The notes under the pieces were generated by a model, which ran no database searches, was not told where the DNA came from, and saw nothing but the letters and a program-made list of their open reading frames with translations. Shown here in pieces: positions 53,432-61,106 of a DNA stretch of 64,000 bases. Numbering within the stretch: the stretch's first letter is position 1; every line of letters begins with the position of its first letter. The stretch covers positions 1-64,000 of the forward strand of contig JBNKRJ010000019.1 in assembly GCA_050296515.1 (NCBI GenBank). The letters are read 5' to 3'. The position numbers and the translations under genes were made by a program. The DNA comes from NBLH01 sp050296515. Lineage in GTDB: Bacteria > Bacteroidota > Bacteroidia > Bacteroidales > NBLH01.

Positions 53432-53828
53432 CAATAAGACAGATACTGTTTTTAAAAATCAAATTAAACAACTCAAAAGAGATGAACTGCCTGCTGACTG
53501 GAATAAAAAAGACTCATGGGAAAGATTAGAGAATAAAAGAGTGAGAAAAAAACAAGAGCTCTTTTACTGTGCTGCTGCCATTCTGGTTTTGGGATTTTTG
53601 TTGGGCAGTTTATTTCATAATATCCCTATAAAAAATAAGGACAATCCCTATTCTGAAAATGCTTTTGTAGAATATCAAAACAGACAAAAGCTTAAAGAAA
53701 TAGAAGAGCGCATGTTGGGCAACTATTACAGCGTTAAAATTTGCCTTGCATGCGATGATATTTATTACGAAGTAATAAAACAAGACAGGCCTGATAAATT
53801 TACATATTTTGAAAACCTTTTAAATTAG
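53424..53828 (+). CDS. Anti-sigma-factor-like membrane protein, no standard start codon
   Basis: The frame is open from just after a TGA inside the sigma gene to 53828, with no ATG, GTG or TTG until the GTG at 53541, which would start immediately before the transmembrane helix. Reading from the ATA at 53424 gives 134 residues beginning PDNKTDTVFKNQIKQLKRDE and then LPADWNKKDSWERLE. This is a typical Bacteroidota anti-sigma N-terminus, followed by one transmembrane helix (AAAILVLGFLLGSLF) and a short outer part with CLAC. The coding sequence therefore probably begins at ATA with 8-bp overlap with the sigma gene, or a frameshift joins it to the sigma factor. An ATG-to-ATA mutation is also possible. 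Confidence 0.65.
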   Translation: MPDNKTDTVFKNQIKQLKRDELPADWNKKDSWERLENKRVRKKQELFYCAAAILVLGFLLGSLFHNIPIKNKDNPYSENAFVEYQNRQKLKEIEERMLGNYYSVKICLACDDIYYEVIKQDRPDKFTYFENLLN

Positions 53829-53832
53829 AATT

Positions 53833-54717
53833 ATGAACAAGAAATTAATTGCATTAATACTGCTTCCTGCTTTCTTTGCAGCCACAAGCTGTAAAGAAAC
53901 GAATGAGCAAAAAAACCTGTTGCTTGCTGATGAAATCAATGCTACATGTGTTACTGAATTGGTAAATGAAAACAACCCTGATTGGATTAAAGGCTTTGAC
54001 GGGCCTAAGTTTTTCAAAACTGTATTTGATATTGCAATGGCTGGAAAAGTTAGAGTTAGAGGAGGTATGCAAATTGAAGATACAACATCAACAAGTAACT
54101 TTGTTTATACTGGAGAAGATTTAATGAAAACAATGGAGAACCATGTTGATACTTTTGATCTTAACTTAATTAAAGAAATTCGGTTTTTAGAAAAATGGAG
54201 TTTAGACAGTAAAACTTTTAAATTTACAAAAGAAGTAAATGCCTGGACTCCCGTAAAAATTTGGGAAAATGATGGAAAAACCATGAAACAAATGGTCTTT
54301 TTCGTTTACCCTGAAAAAAAAGAAAAAGGGAAACTTATTGCTAAGAATATTATTTATGAGCATCCTTGGTACCAGGAATACCCAAACCTATACACAGGCT
54401 TTGATCAGATAAAGTTTCTACAAAGAATTATTGATGGAGTTAAATCTGGAACATTTAAAGTTTATGATCCAATATATTTAGTGGATAAATCAAAAAGGGC
54501 ATTTGATCTGGAGCAACTTAAAGAACATTTACAAGTTGACTTGAACCCTTTATCTCTGAACGACCAGATTTATTCTATTGTATTTGAAGAGGATTGGTAC
54601 TTTAACGAAGAAACCTTTGAAATTACCAAAGATGTAAAGTCAATTGCCCTCGTAAAAGCAGATTATTCAACAGAAGAGCTTAAAAAAAGTTTCATGTTCT
54701 TTATCATCCCGGAATAA
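53833..54717 (+). CDS. Lipoprotein with two GldN-like repeats
   Basis: The 294-residue protein has a lipoprotein signal (LPAFFAATSC, Cys20). Two similar halves are visible. Each has a segment like FFKTVFDIAMAGKVRVRG (about 61-78) or FLQRIIDGVKSGTFKVYD (about 196-213). Each then has a block like IRFLEKWSLDSKTFKFTKEV (about 117-136) ending in MVFFVYP, or IVFEEDWYFNEETFEITKDV (about 256-275) ending in FMFFIIP. These resemble the core of GldN/PorN, a periplasmic ring component of the T9SS/gliding machinery, but here the unit is duplicated in one chain. The assignment is by pattern and is distant. It follows the anti-sigma-like gene by 4 bp and is likely co-expressed. Confidence 0.6.
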   Translation: MNKKLIALILLPAFFAATSCKETNEQKNLLLADEINATCVTELVNENNPDWIKGFDGPKFFKTVFDIAMAGKVRVRGGMQIEDTTSTSNFVYTGEDLMKTMENHVDTFDLNLIKEIRFLEKWSLDSKTFKFTKEVNAWTPVKIWENDGKTMKQMVFFVYPEKKEKGKLIAKNIIYEHPWYQEYPNLYTGFDQIKFLQRIIDGVKSGTFKVYDPIYLVDKSKRAFDLEQLKEHLQVDLNPLSLNDQIYSIVFEEDWYFNEETFEITKDVKSIALVKADYSTEELKKSFMFFIIPE

Positions 54718-54732
54718 AATTTATACAAAAAA

Positions 54733-54768
54733 AACGCAAGGATTAAAATAACTATAAATCCTTGCGTT
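54733..54768. terminator. Strong terminator between convergent genes
   Basis: AACGCAAGGATT (54733-54744) and AATCCTTGCGTT (54757-54768) form a perfect 12-bp stem. On the minus strand it is followed by a run of eight T, terminating the pyrophosphatase-like gene; it may also act on the plus strand. Confidence 0.88.
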
Positions 54769-54811
54769 CTTTGTAATCTCTAAGCTCTTAACATTTATAT
54801 CGTCTTATTTT

Positions 54812-57124
54812 TCAAAACCTGAAAGTATTTGGTTTTTCTTCTAAATTCTCTTTTACTTGCTCAACCTTTGATAATCCGTCCAATTGTAATGCTTTCTTTT
54901 TCTTTGACTTATTAACCAGCAGAGGAACCATTAACAAAGCAGTAATAATCATTATTTTCATTAAAACAGTCATAGCTACAGCAGAAGTATCCTTAACAGG
55001 TTTTCCTACTTTATCACCAACCTCCGAGGCCTGATAAGCATCTGATTCTTTTCCTATTAACTCGCCATTATAAACAGTACCTTCTTCTAAAGCATACTTT
55101 GTATTTTCAAGAACACTACCCTTATCAGACTGGTAAAGAGCCATAATGGTACTTGTTGAAATTACACCTAGCAACATAGCTGCAAGCATCTCTGCGCCAC
55201 CTAAATAAGCTGTTAAAACAGGAACTGTAATTGCAATAACACCTGGGATCAATGTTTCCCAAATTGTAGCATAGGCAGCAACTTCGATGCACTGGTCATT
55301 ATCAGCACTATCTCTTGCAGAATAAACAACTTCCTTTTCTCCCTCGGTAGCATAGGTCAAATCACCATTGTATTTATCCAAAATTTCATTGGCATCCTTT
55401 AACGCAGGTATATCATTAAACTGTCGATTAACTTCGTTTACTATTTTCTTACTAACTCTTCTTACAGCAGCTAAAGCATTTGATGACAGTAAAAATGGAA
55501 GTAGTGTACCCACAATTAGAGAGCTTATAATCAATGGCTTGACTAAATTCACTTCATAAATTCCGGTTAACTGAACAAAAGCACTAAAAATAGCCAAAGA
55601 AGCCAACGATGAAGCAATCGTAAGAAATACTTTCCCCTGAGCAATTGATTGTGTTCCAATCAATTTTAAGTCATACGTTTGTTTCAAGGTAACCTCATCC
55701 AGCCTGGCCTTGTTGGCAACACTATCAGTATTATCTGCAACAGGTGCAAAAGCATTAAATGCCACCTGGAGGCCCATATTTCCTAAAAATCCAACAGCCG
55801 CTAAGCCAACTCCATAAAAACCTGCAAAATAATAAGAAGCCAATACCACAGCAAGAATTACTGCAACAGGAATTCCTGTAGAAATTAAACCTGATTCTGT
55901 ACTGCCCAAAATAGTACTTGCAATTCCCTTCCTTGACTCTCCAGCCAGGTTCTTAACAGTTTTGCTTTCTTTACTTGTAAAGTAATTTGAGATATAACTG
56001 ATACTAACAGAAGCAACTATTCCGAAGAATGCTGACCAGAAAATACCCAGGCTTTTGTATGTTGTTGTAATAACCTCTGCATCAGTTGTTCGGGTTACTT
56101 CCCATTCTGCTGGAATTGTATATTTAATTGCAAAAAAAGTTGCGATAGATAAAACAATTGCAGCAAGCCATTCGGCAATATTGATTGCCTGACGCGATGT
56201 AGAAACCTCACTTGAACGCAACAAATAGCTTCCGGCAATGCTTGCAAAGATTCCTATACTTGCAATTATCAAAGGCAATGACAATATACCTAATGTTTCT
56301 CCGTCACCTTGAGTTAAAAGTGATGTTCCAAGGAATACACTTGCAATAATTGCAGCTGTGAATGATTCAAACACATCAGTTCCAATACCTCCAACATTAG
56401 CAGTAATCTGTCCAGTTTCATTCACAACAGAAGCTGGATTGTATGGTGATTTGTCTGTTATTCCTGCTTCTTTCTCCACAATTTCTACTTCAGCTTTTTC
56501 AGCACTTTTAGCAAAGATGCCACCACCTAAACGCGAGAAAACAGCAACTGCACTTGCACCAAAAGCAAACCCTGCCATCATGTTCAAATTGAAATTAAAC
56601 ATTGATGTTCCAAATTCACTTTCTTCAGGAACTAAAAACCTTGAAGCAAAAAATAAAATTAATAATCCAACTATAACAGACGAGGCATTGATCAAACCTG
56701 CGGAAATACTTGCTGAAAATGTGGTTCTAAAACCATCGCTATAGTTTTTTTGACTTTCAGCAATAATTTTATCATTTGAACTTCCTGCAACTTGCTTAGA
56801 AAAATAATTGGCAGCAGCCGAAGATGCTGCTCCAATTATAACAGCAACTGCAAGCATTCCGTTTAACCCTTCTTGTGATTTTCCATAGAAAAAAGCAAGA
56901 ATTGCTAAAGAAATAACAAATAATGCCAAAAACTTATATTCAGCAACTATAAAAATAGAAATTCCTTTTTTAATTCTATTTGCTATCTCCTTTACTGTTG
57001 AGTTTTCGGATGAAAGTTTCTCAATTTTATAAGAATTCCAAAAACTAAACCCAAGGCCGATTATTCCGGCAGCAATTATTAAGTAACCTATTGGATCTAT
57101 TACCAGTGATGCAAGTGTTATCAT
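54812..57124 (-). CDS. Membrane pyrophosphatase homologue lacking catalytic aspartates
   Basis: The 770-residue, roughly 16-helix protein is clearly homologous to ion-pumping membrane pyrophosphatases. Framework segments GGGIFAKSA, NPASVV, GTDVFESF and GDKVG to PVKDTS are retained. The catalytic motifs are not. Aligned without gaps to DVGADLVGK and EDDPRNPA to DNVGDNVGD, the acidic sites become Glu209, Val213, Lys225, Ser226, Asn235, Gln239 and Asn243, and the Lys of VGK becomes Glu217. In the third motif the second Asp of GDxVGDP is Lys. It can hardly hydrolyse PPi with Mg2+ in the known way. The frame is long and intact, so it looks like a conserved non-canonical paralogue, perhaps a transporter or regulator. 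It has its own strong terminator. Confidence 0.85.
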   Translation of the reverse strand: MITLASLVIDPIGYLIIAAGIIGLGFSFWNSYKIEKLSSENSTVKEIANRIKKGISIFIVAEYKFLALFVISLAILAFFYGKSQEGLNGMLAVAVIIGAASSAAANYFSKQVAGSSNDKIIAESQKNYSDGFRTTFSASISAGLINASSVIVGLLILFFASRFLVPEESEFGTSMFNFNLNMMAGFAFGASAVAVFSRLGGGIFAKSAEKAEVEIVEKEAGITDKSPYNPASVVNETGQITANVGGIGTDVFESFTAAIIASVFLGTSLLTQGDGETLGILSLPLIIASIGIFASIAGSYLLRSSEVSTSRQAINIAEWLAAIVLSIATFFAIKYTIPAEWEVTRTTDAEVITTTYKSLGIFWSAFFGIVASVSISYISNYFTSKESKTVKNLAGESRKGIASTILGSTESGLISTGIPVAVILAVVLASYYFAGFYGVGLAAVGFLGNMGLQVAFNAFAPVADNTDSVANKARLDEVTLKQTYDLKLIGTQSIAQGKVFLTIASSLASLAIFSAFVQLTGIYEVNLVKPLIISSLIVGTLLPFLLSSNALAAVRRVSKKIVNEVNRQFNDIPALKDANEILDKYNGDLTYATEGEKEVVYSARDSADNDQCIEVAAYATIWETLIPGVIAITVPVLTAYLGGAEMLAAMLLGVISTSTIMALYQSDKGSVLENTKYALEEGTVYNGELIGKESDAYQASEVGDKVGKPVKDTSAVAMTVLMKIMIITALLMVPLLVNKSKKKKALQLDGLSKVEQVKENLEEKPNTFRF

Positions 57125-57453
57125 TTGGTTTAAATTAAGTGTGACAATCTTATTATTTTACAAGCATAAAAGTAAATATATTGCAACATATAAACAACTA
57201 CACTTAAACATTTTCGTTAAAATCTTTAAAGTTTTACATAAATTCAAGCTCGTATCTTATTTTAAATATGATATTTGTCGTTTTGTAATTTCATGGTAAT
57301 CTGTATTTTTAGGCAATATTTGTTGACCAGGGTCTAGTTTTTTATAAATTTGTGATACTCTCATAAATTATAGAATATAACTACTTCAAATAATGAAAGT
57401 AGTTGCGTAGTTTTAAAAAATATTATTGTAAATACCTATAAAACTATATTTAA
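57125..57453. other. Divergent promoter region
   Basis: About 330 AT-rich bp between the minus-strand pyrophosphatase-like gene and the plus-strand dipeptidase gene. It holds a good plus-strand promoter (listed separately). It also holds a possible minus-strand promoter near 57170-57205 that reads TTG, about 20 bp, then TACTTTTA. No RNA gene is apparent. Confidence 0.5.
57323..57352 (+). promoter_or_regulatory. Promoter of the M20 dipeptidase gene
   Basis: TTG at 57323-57325 lies 19 bp upstream of TAAATTTG (57345-57352), a good match to the Bacteroidota -33/-7 pattern. The predicted leader is about 95 nt. Confidence 0.55.
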
Positions 57454-58827
57454 ATGAATGAAGTAAAGAAATACATTGACGAAAACCTTGACAGGTTTCT
57501 AGAAGAGCTTTTTGGTTTGATTAGAATTCCTTCAGTTAGCTCAAAATCAGAGCATAAGGAAGATATGTATAAGGCCGCAGAATACATTAAAGAAGCATTG
57601 CTAAAAGTGGGTATGAATAAAGCACAAGTAATGGAAACAGAAGGAAACCCAGTTACATATGCGGAAAAAATAATTGACCCATCTTTTCCTACTGTAATGG
57701 TTTATGGACACATGGATGTAATGCCCGCCGAGCCATTTGATTTATGGGAAAGCCCACCCTTTGAACCCGAGGTAAGAGACGGCAAAATATATGCTCGTGG
57801 TGCAAATGATGACAAAGGACAGGGATTTATGCACGTGAAAGCAGTTGAGATTATGAACAAACTTGGCCTTTTAACCTGCAATGTGAAATTCATGATTGAA
57901 GGTGAAGAGGAAGTAGGCTCGCCCAATCTTAAAAAGTTCTGCGAAGACAACAAGGAATTATTAAAAGCCGATATTATCCTGGTTTCAGATACTGGTCTGA
58001 TAGCAAAAGACATACCTTCAATTACAACTGGTTTAAGAGGTTTAAGCTTTATGGAGGTTGAAGTTACAGGACCTAATAAAGATCTTCATTCTGGACTTTT
58101 TGGTGGAGCTGTAGCAAATCCAGCTAATATTTTATGTAACATGCTTTCTTCATTAATTGATGAAAAAGGACATATTAACATTCCGGGATTTTATGATGAT
58201 GTAATTGAAGTTACTAAAGAAGAAAGAATTAAAATGGCAGAAGCTCCATTCGATTTGGAAGCTTACAAAAAAGCTCTTGATATCGATGTAGTTGCAGGTG
58301 AAGAAGGGTATTCAACAAACGAACGTACAGGTATCCGTCCATCACTAGATATTAATGGAATCTGGAGTGGTTATACAGGAGAAGGAGCTAAAACAGTACT
58401 TCCTTCAAAAGCGTATGCGAAAGTTTCTATGCGATTAGTTCCTAACCAGGATAATGTGAAAATCAGTAAGTTATTTGAAAAACATTTCAATGCAATTGCT
58501 CCACCAAGTGTAAAAGTGAAGGTTAAAGCATTGCATGGCGGACAAGGATATGTTTCTCCGATTGATATGCCAGCTTATAAAGCAGCTGAAAAAGCCTATA
58601 CTGAAGTTTATGATCGAGCACCAGTGCCTGTTCGAAGTGGTGGTAGTATTCCAATTATTTCAACTTTTGAAGAAGTATTAGGAATCAAATCAATCCTTAT
58701 GGGATTTGGCCTTGAAGAAGATGCTATTCACAGTCCTAATGAAAGCTACAGAGTGGAGAACTTTACAAGAGGAATCGAAACAATTGTTTCTTTTTATCAA
58801 CATTTCCCAAAAGAACTTAACGCATAG
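57454..58827 (+). CDS. M20-family metallo-dipeptidase
   Basis: This 457-residue cytosolic dipeptidase of the ArgE/DapE/ACY1/CPG2 type has the paired-metal ligands in VYGHMDVMP, RGANDDKGQG, EGEEEVGSPN (general base and ligand Glu pair), VSDTGLI and EEDAIHSPNE. The central dimerisation lid (about residues 205-365) is present. It frees amino acids from small peptides. It is transcribed alone from a good promoter and followed by a large inverted repeat. Confidence 0.93.
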   Translation: MNEVKKYIDENLDRFLEELFGLIRIPSVSSKSEHKEDMYKAAEYIKEALLKVGMNKAQVMETEGNPVTYAEKIIDPSFPTVMVYGHMDVMPAEPFDLWESPPFEPEVRDGKIYARGANDDKGQGFMHVKAVEIMNKLGLLTCNVKFMIEGEEEVGSPNLKKFCEDNKELLKADIILVSDTGLIAKDIPSITTGLRGLSFMEVEVTGPNKDLHSGLFGGAVANPANILCNMLSSLIDEKGHINIPGFYDDVIEVTKEERIKMAEAPFDLEAYKKALDIDVVAGEEGYSTNERTGIRPSLDINGIWSGYTGEGAKTVLPSKAYAKVSMRLVPNQDNVKISKLFEKHFNAIAPPSVKVKVKALHGGQGYVSPIDMPAYKAAEKAYTEVYDRAPVPVRSGGSIPIISTFEEVLGIKSILMGFGLEEDAIHSPNESYRVENFTRGIETIVSFYQHFPKELNA

Positions 58828-58864
58828 TATGTTGTAAATAAGAATTTTACACAAAACTATACAG

Positions 58865-58924
58865 CGGCAATTATCCATTAATCAAGTTAAAATAGCTTAG
58901 ATAATATTTAATGGATAATTGCCG
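58865..58924. repeat. Perfect 17-bp inverted repeat abutting a -7-like box
   Basis: CGGCAATTATCCATTAA (58865-58881) and TTAATGGATAATTGCCG (58908-58924) are exact complements with a 26-nt loop. The right arm is directly followed by TATCTTTG (58925-58932), a TAnnTTTG match. It may end the dipeptidase transcript or act as an operator for a start inside this 315-bp gap. Confidence 0.6.
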
Positions 58925-59013
58925 TATCTTTGTTATTGAAGTTTATAATTAACCCTGGCTCTGGTTTAATTTTGTAATGATTTATTAGGATAAAATCCTT
59001 GAAATGAGATATA

Positions 59014-59069
59014 AGTCATTAGTCAATAGTCATTTGTTTTCGACAATTAATGACTAATGTCTAATGACC
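59014..59069. repeat. Inverted AG-heptad array (3 + 3 units)
   Basis: AGTCATT, AGTCAAT and AGTCATT are contiguous at 59014-59034. AATGACT, AATGTCT and AATGACC, the same kind of unit inverted, are contiguous at 59049-59069. The two arms enclose a 14-nt loop. This shares the 7-bp period and AG phase of the arrays near 31.0 and 48.1 kb. Confidence 0.65.
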
Positions 59070-59142
59070 TTAGTATTAAGCTGATATAATCTATATAAAT
59101 AAATCATTACTATTTTGAACTATAGCTTTAACCTTTAACAAA

Positions 59143-59832
59143 ATGACTAAGATTATTACGTTTTTGTTCTCAATTCTCATATCCTATACTTCTTTTGCAC
59201 AACAAACATTCCTGGGAAAACCAGAATATGGCATCATTAAATCAAGTATTTTTGATAATAGCTCGCCCTATTTTTATCCTGATCTATACAAGCGATATAT
59301 TGAAGCAGATACGAGCTTAACTATCAAAGACTTTCGATATTTGTATTACGGATATACCTTCCAATCTAAATACATTCCTAACCAGGAATCGAAATATGAA
59401 TCACAAATGATGGTGTACCTTAGAAAAGGACGATTAAGTTCTGCTGAGCTGGATGAATTTATCAAAATAGCAGAACTAAAACTTAGAGACCTTCCTTTTG
59501 ATATAAGAACGCTAAACATACTGGCATTTAGCTATTTACAAAAAGACGACAGTATTACAAGTGCACGGTATAAATTCAAAAAAGAAATGCTTGTAAAAAC
59601 TATCCTTTCAACGGGTGATGGTAAATCTGAACAAACAGCTTTTCACATAATTGACCCAGTTCATGAAATGGATCTTTTGAATGAATTGGGTTTAAAATTT
59701 GCTGCATCCACAAATCAGGCGAATGCTTTTTGCGATTACCTGGTTGTTCATCCTAATGAAAAAAATATCAGAGGTGTATATTTTGATGTGAGTAGGCTAA
59801 TACGTGTCCGCATCGAACGCCAGCAAAATTAG
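59143..59832 (+). CDS. DUF4919-family exported protein
   Basis: The 229-residue protein has a signal peptide (MTKIITFLFSILISYTSFAQ) and the features of DUF4919: DLYKRYIEADTSLTIKDFRYL followed by YYGYTFQSKY, and a C-terminal helical-beta region. The family is common in Bacteroidota and its function is unknown. Its 3' end overlaps the convergent IPExxxVDY gene by 4 bp. Confidence 0.82.
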   Translation: MTKIITFLFSILISYTSFAQQTFLGKPEYGIIKSSIFDNSSPYFYPDLYKRYIEADTSLTIKDFRYLYYGYTFQSKYIPNQESKYESQMMVYLRKGRLSSAELDEFIKIAELKLRDLPFDIRTLNILAFSYLQKDDSITSARYKFKKEMLVKTILSTGDGKSEQTAFHIIDPVHEMDLLNELGLKFAASTNQANAFCDYLVVHPNEKNIRGVYFDVSRLIRVRIERQQN

Positions 59833-60248
59833 ACGAAAATTTCCTTTTCTTTGGTCTTTAAATGTTCTAATTCAATTTCAAAAGCGGTAAGAATATTTTT
59901 CACTTTTTTTAATTTATCCAAGTATTGTTCGAATTCTTTACTGGAGCTAAACCCCTCACACTTAAGTACGTAGTCAATCTTTTTAATTGATTTTATAATA
60001 CTTGAATGCTCCAATTTATTAGCATACAAAGTATATACTGTATCGCCTTCATCCTCAAATTTATAAACGGGGAATCGGTGTTCTTCTTTATTAATTTTTT
60101 CAATAATCACCAGGCTATCAGCTTGTTGAAACTTTGCACCCAGCTCCTGATTAAACATCCAACTAATTTTATGGGGACTCACGTGGGATGCTATTCCAAT
60201 AAGCTTATACTCATTTTCAAGAGTAAGTGTATGAACTTTTGGTTTCAA
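59829..60248 (-). CDS. IPExxxVDY-family protein
   Basis: This 139-residue protein fits the IPExxxVDY family of Bacteroidota: an N-terminal HTLTLENEYKLIGIASHVSP, a middle WMFNQELGAKF, and the IKKIDYVLK stretch. Function is unknown. The only usable start is TTG at 60248, directly after a stop codon; this gives an N-terminus (MKPKVHTL) like that of relatives, so TTG is probably genuine. It precedes nothing on its strand and lies downstream of rnc. Confidence 0.8.
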   Translation of the reverse strand: MKPKVHTLTLENEYKLIGIASHVSPHKISWMFNQELGAKFQQADSLVIIEKINKEEHRFPVYKFEDEGDTVYTLYANKLEHSSIIKSIKKIDYVLKCEGFSSSKEFEQYLDKLKKVKNILTAFEIELEHLKTKEKEIFV

Positions 60249-60376
60249 TCAGAGTATTTTTTGATGAAAGTCAAATGTACAAAGTTTAGTAATAAATTCC
60301 AACAATACGCTACAAGACTTAAACTTACTTTTAAAAGAAAAAAGCTTGGGGAACTAATCAAAATTTAAGTTCTTAA

Positions 60377-61096
60377 TTAGTTTTCTAATTCACCAAGAGT
60401 TATAAGGGCCTCTCTTGCAGCATTTTGCTCAGCTTCCTTTTTGGAGTTACCAAGTCCTTTTCCAATTATTTTTTCTTCAAGCATAACCTCAGAAATGAAA
60501 TTCGAATCCTCTTCAGAACTAAAAGAACTAAACTCTACAGGACTTTTCGTTTTTTGTGACCACTCTATTAACTGGCTTTTATAATTGTAGTTGGTCACCT
60601 CAAGTTCTTCTAAATCAATGTGTTCATCTATGATTTTTTGGCTTATAAACCTTGAGACTGCTCTATATCCTTTATCCAGATAAATGGCGCCAATTAATGC
60701 TTCAAATGCATCTTCATATATTCTACTACTTGCGAGTTGGATATTTGTACGCTGAATAATAAACTGATCAAGGTTAATATTAACGGCTAGTTCTTTTAGC
60801 TTTTCGCCATTTACAATTTTCGACCGCATTTCGGTTAAAAAGCCTTCACGCTCACTGGGGTATTTTTTATAAAGGTAATCACTGATAACCGCATCAAGAA
60901 TAGAATCACCCAAATATTCAAGTCTTTCATTATTAACACGTTCTCCATTCAAAGTATATGATGCGGATTTATGAGTAAGGGCAATTTGATACAAAGAAAG
61001 ATCCGAGGGCCAAAACCCAAGGATCTTTCTTAGTTTTTTTAAGAAATCTTTATTATTACTGGTTAATATCTTTAATGCCGCGATTCTACGAAGCAC
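60377..61096 (-). CDS. rnc: Ribonuclease III
   Basis: The 239-residue enzyme cuts double-stranded RNA in rRNA and mRNA processing. The endonuclease domain carries the signature NERLEYLGDSILDAVIS and the second metal-site stretch YEDAFEALIGAIYLD. A double-stranded RNA binding domain follows (about 165-236, NYKSQLIEWSQKTK, KEAEQNAAREAL). The start is a GTG at 61096, 10 bp after the fabF stop. The acpP-fabF-rnc order is common in Bacteroidota. Confidence 0.95.
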   Translation of the reverse strand: MLRRIAALKILTSNNKDFLKKLRKILGFWPSDLSLYQIALTHKSASYTLNGERVNNERLEYLGDSILDAVISDYLYKKYPSEREGFLTEMRSKIVNGEKLKELAVNINLDQFIIQRTNIQLASSRIYEDAFEALIGAIYLDKGYRAVSRFISQKIIDEHIDLEELEVTNYNYKSQLIEWSQKTKSPVEFSSFSSEEDSNFISEVMLEEKIIGKGLGNSKKEAEQNAAREALITLGELEN

Positions 61097-61106
61097 AAGC
61101 TTATTC

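Noticed and set aside
56358..56744. 128-codon plus-strand frame inside the pyrophosphatase-like gene
   Set aside because: Low-complexity antisense of a membrane protein gene; typical shadow frame.
54812..57124. Reading the pyrophosphatase-like gene as an ordinary Na+ or H+ pumping PPase
   Set aside because: Overall similarity would suggest it, but the catalytic aspartates are missing at the aligned positions.
60006..60368. 120-codon plus-strand frame across the IPExxxVDY gene
   Set aside because: It is antisense to a recognisable family protein and has no coding features of its own.
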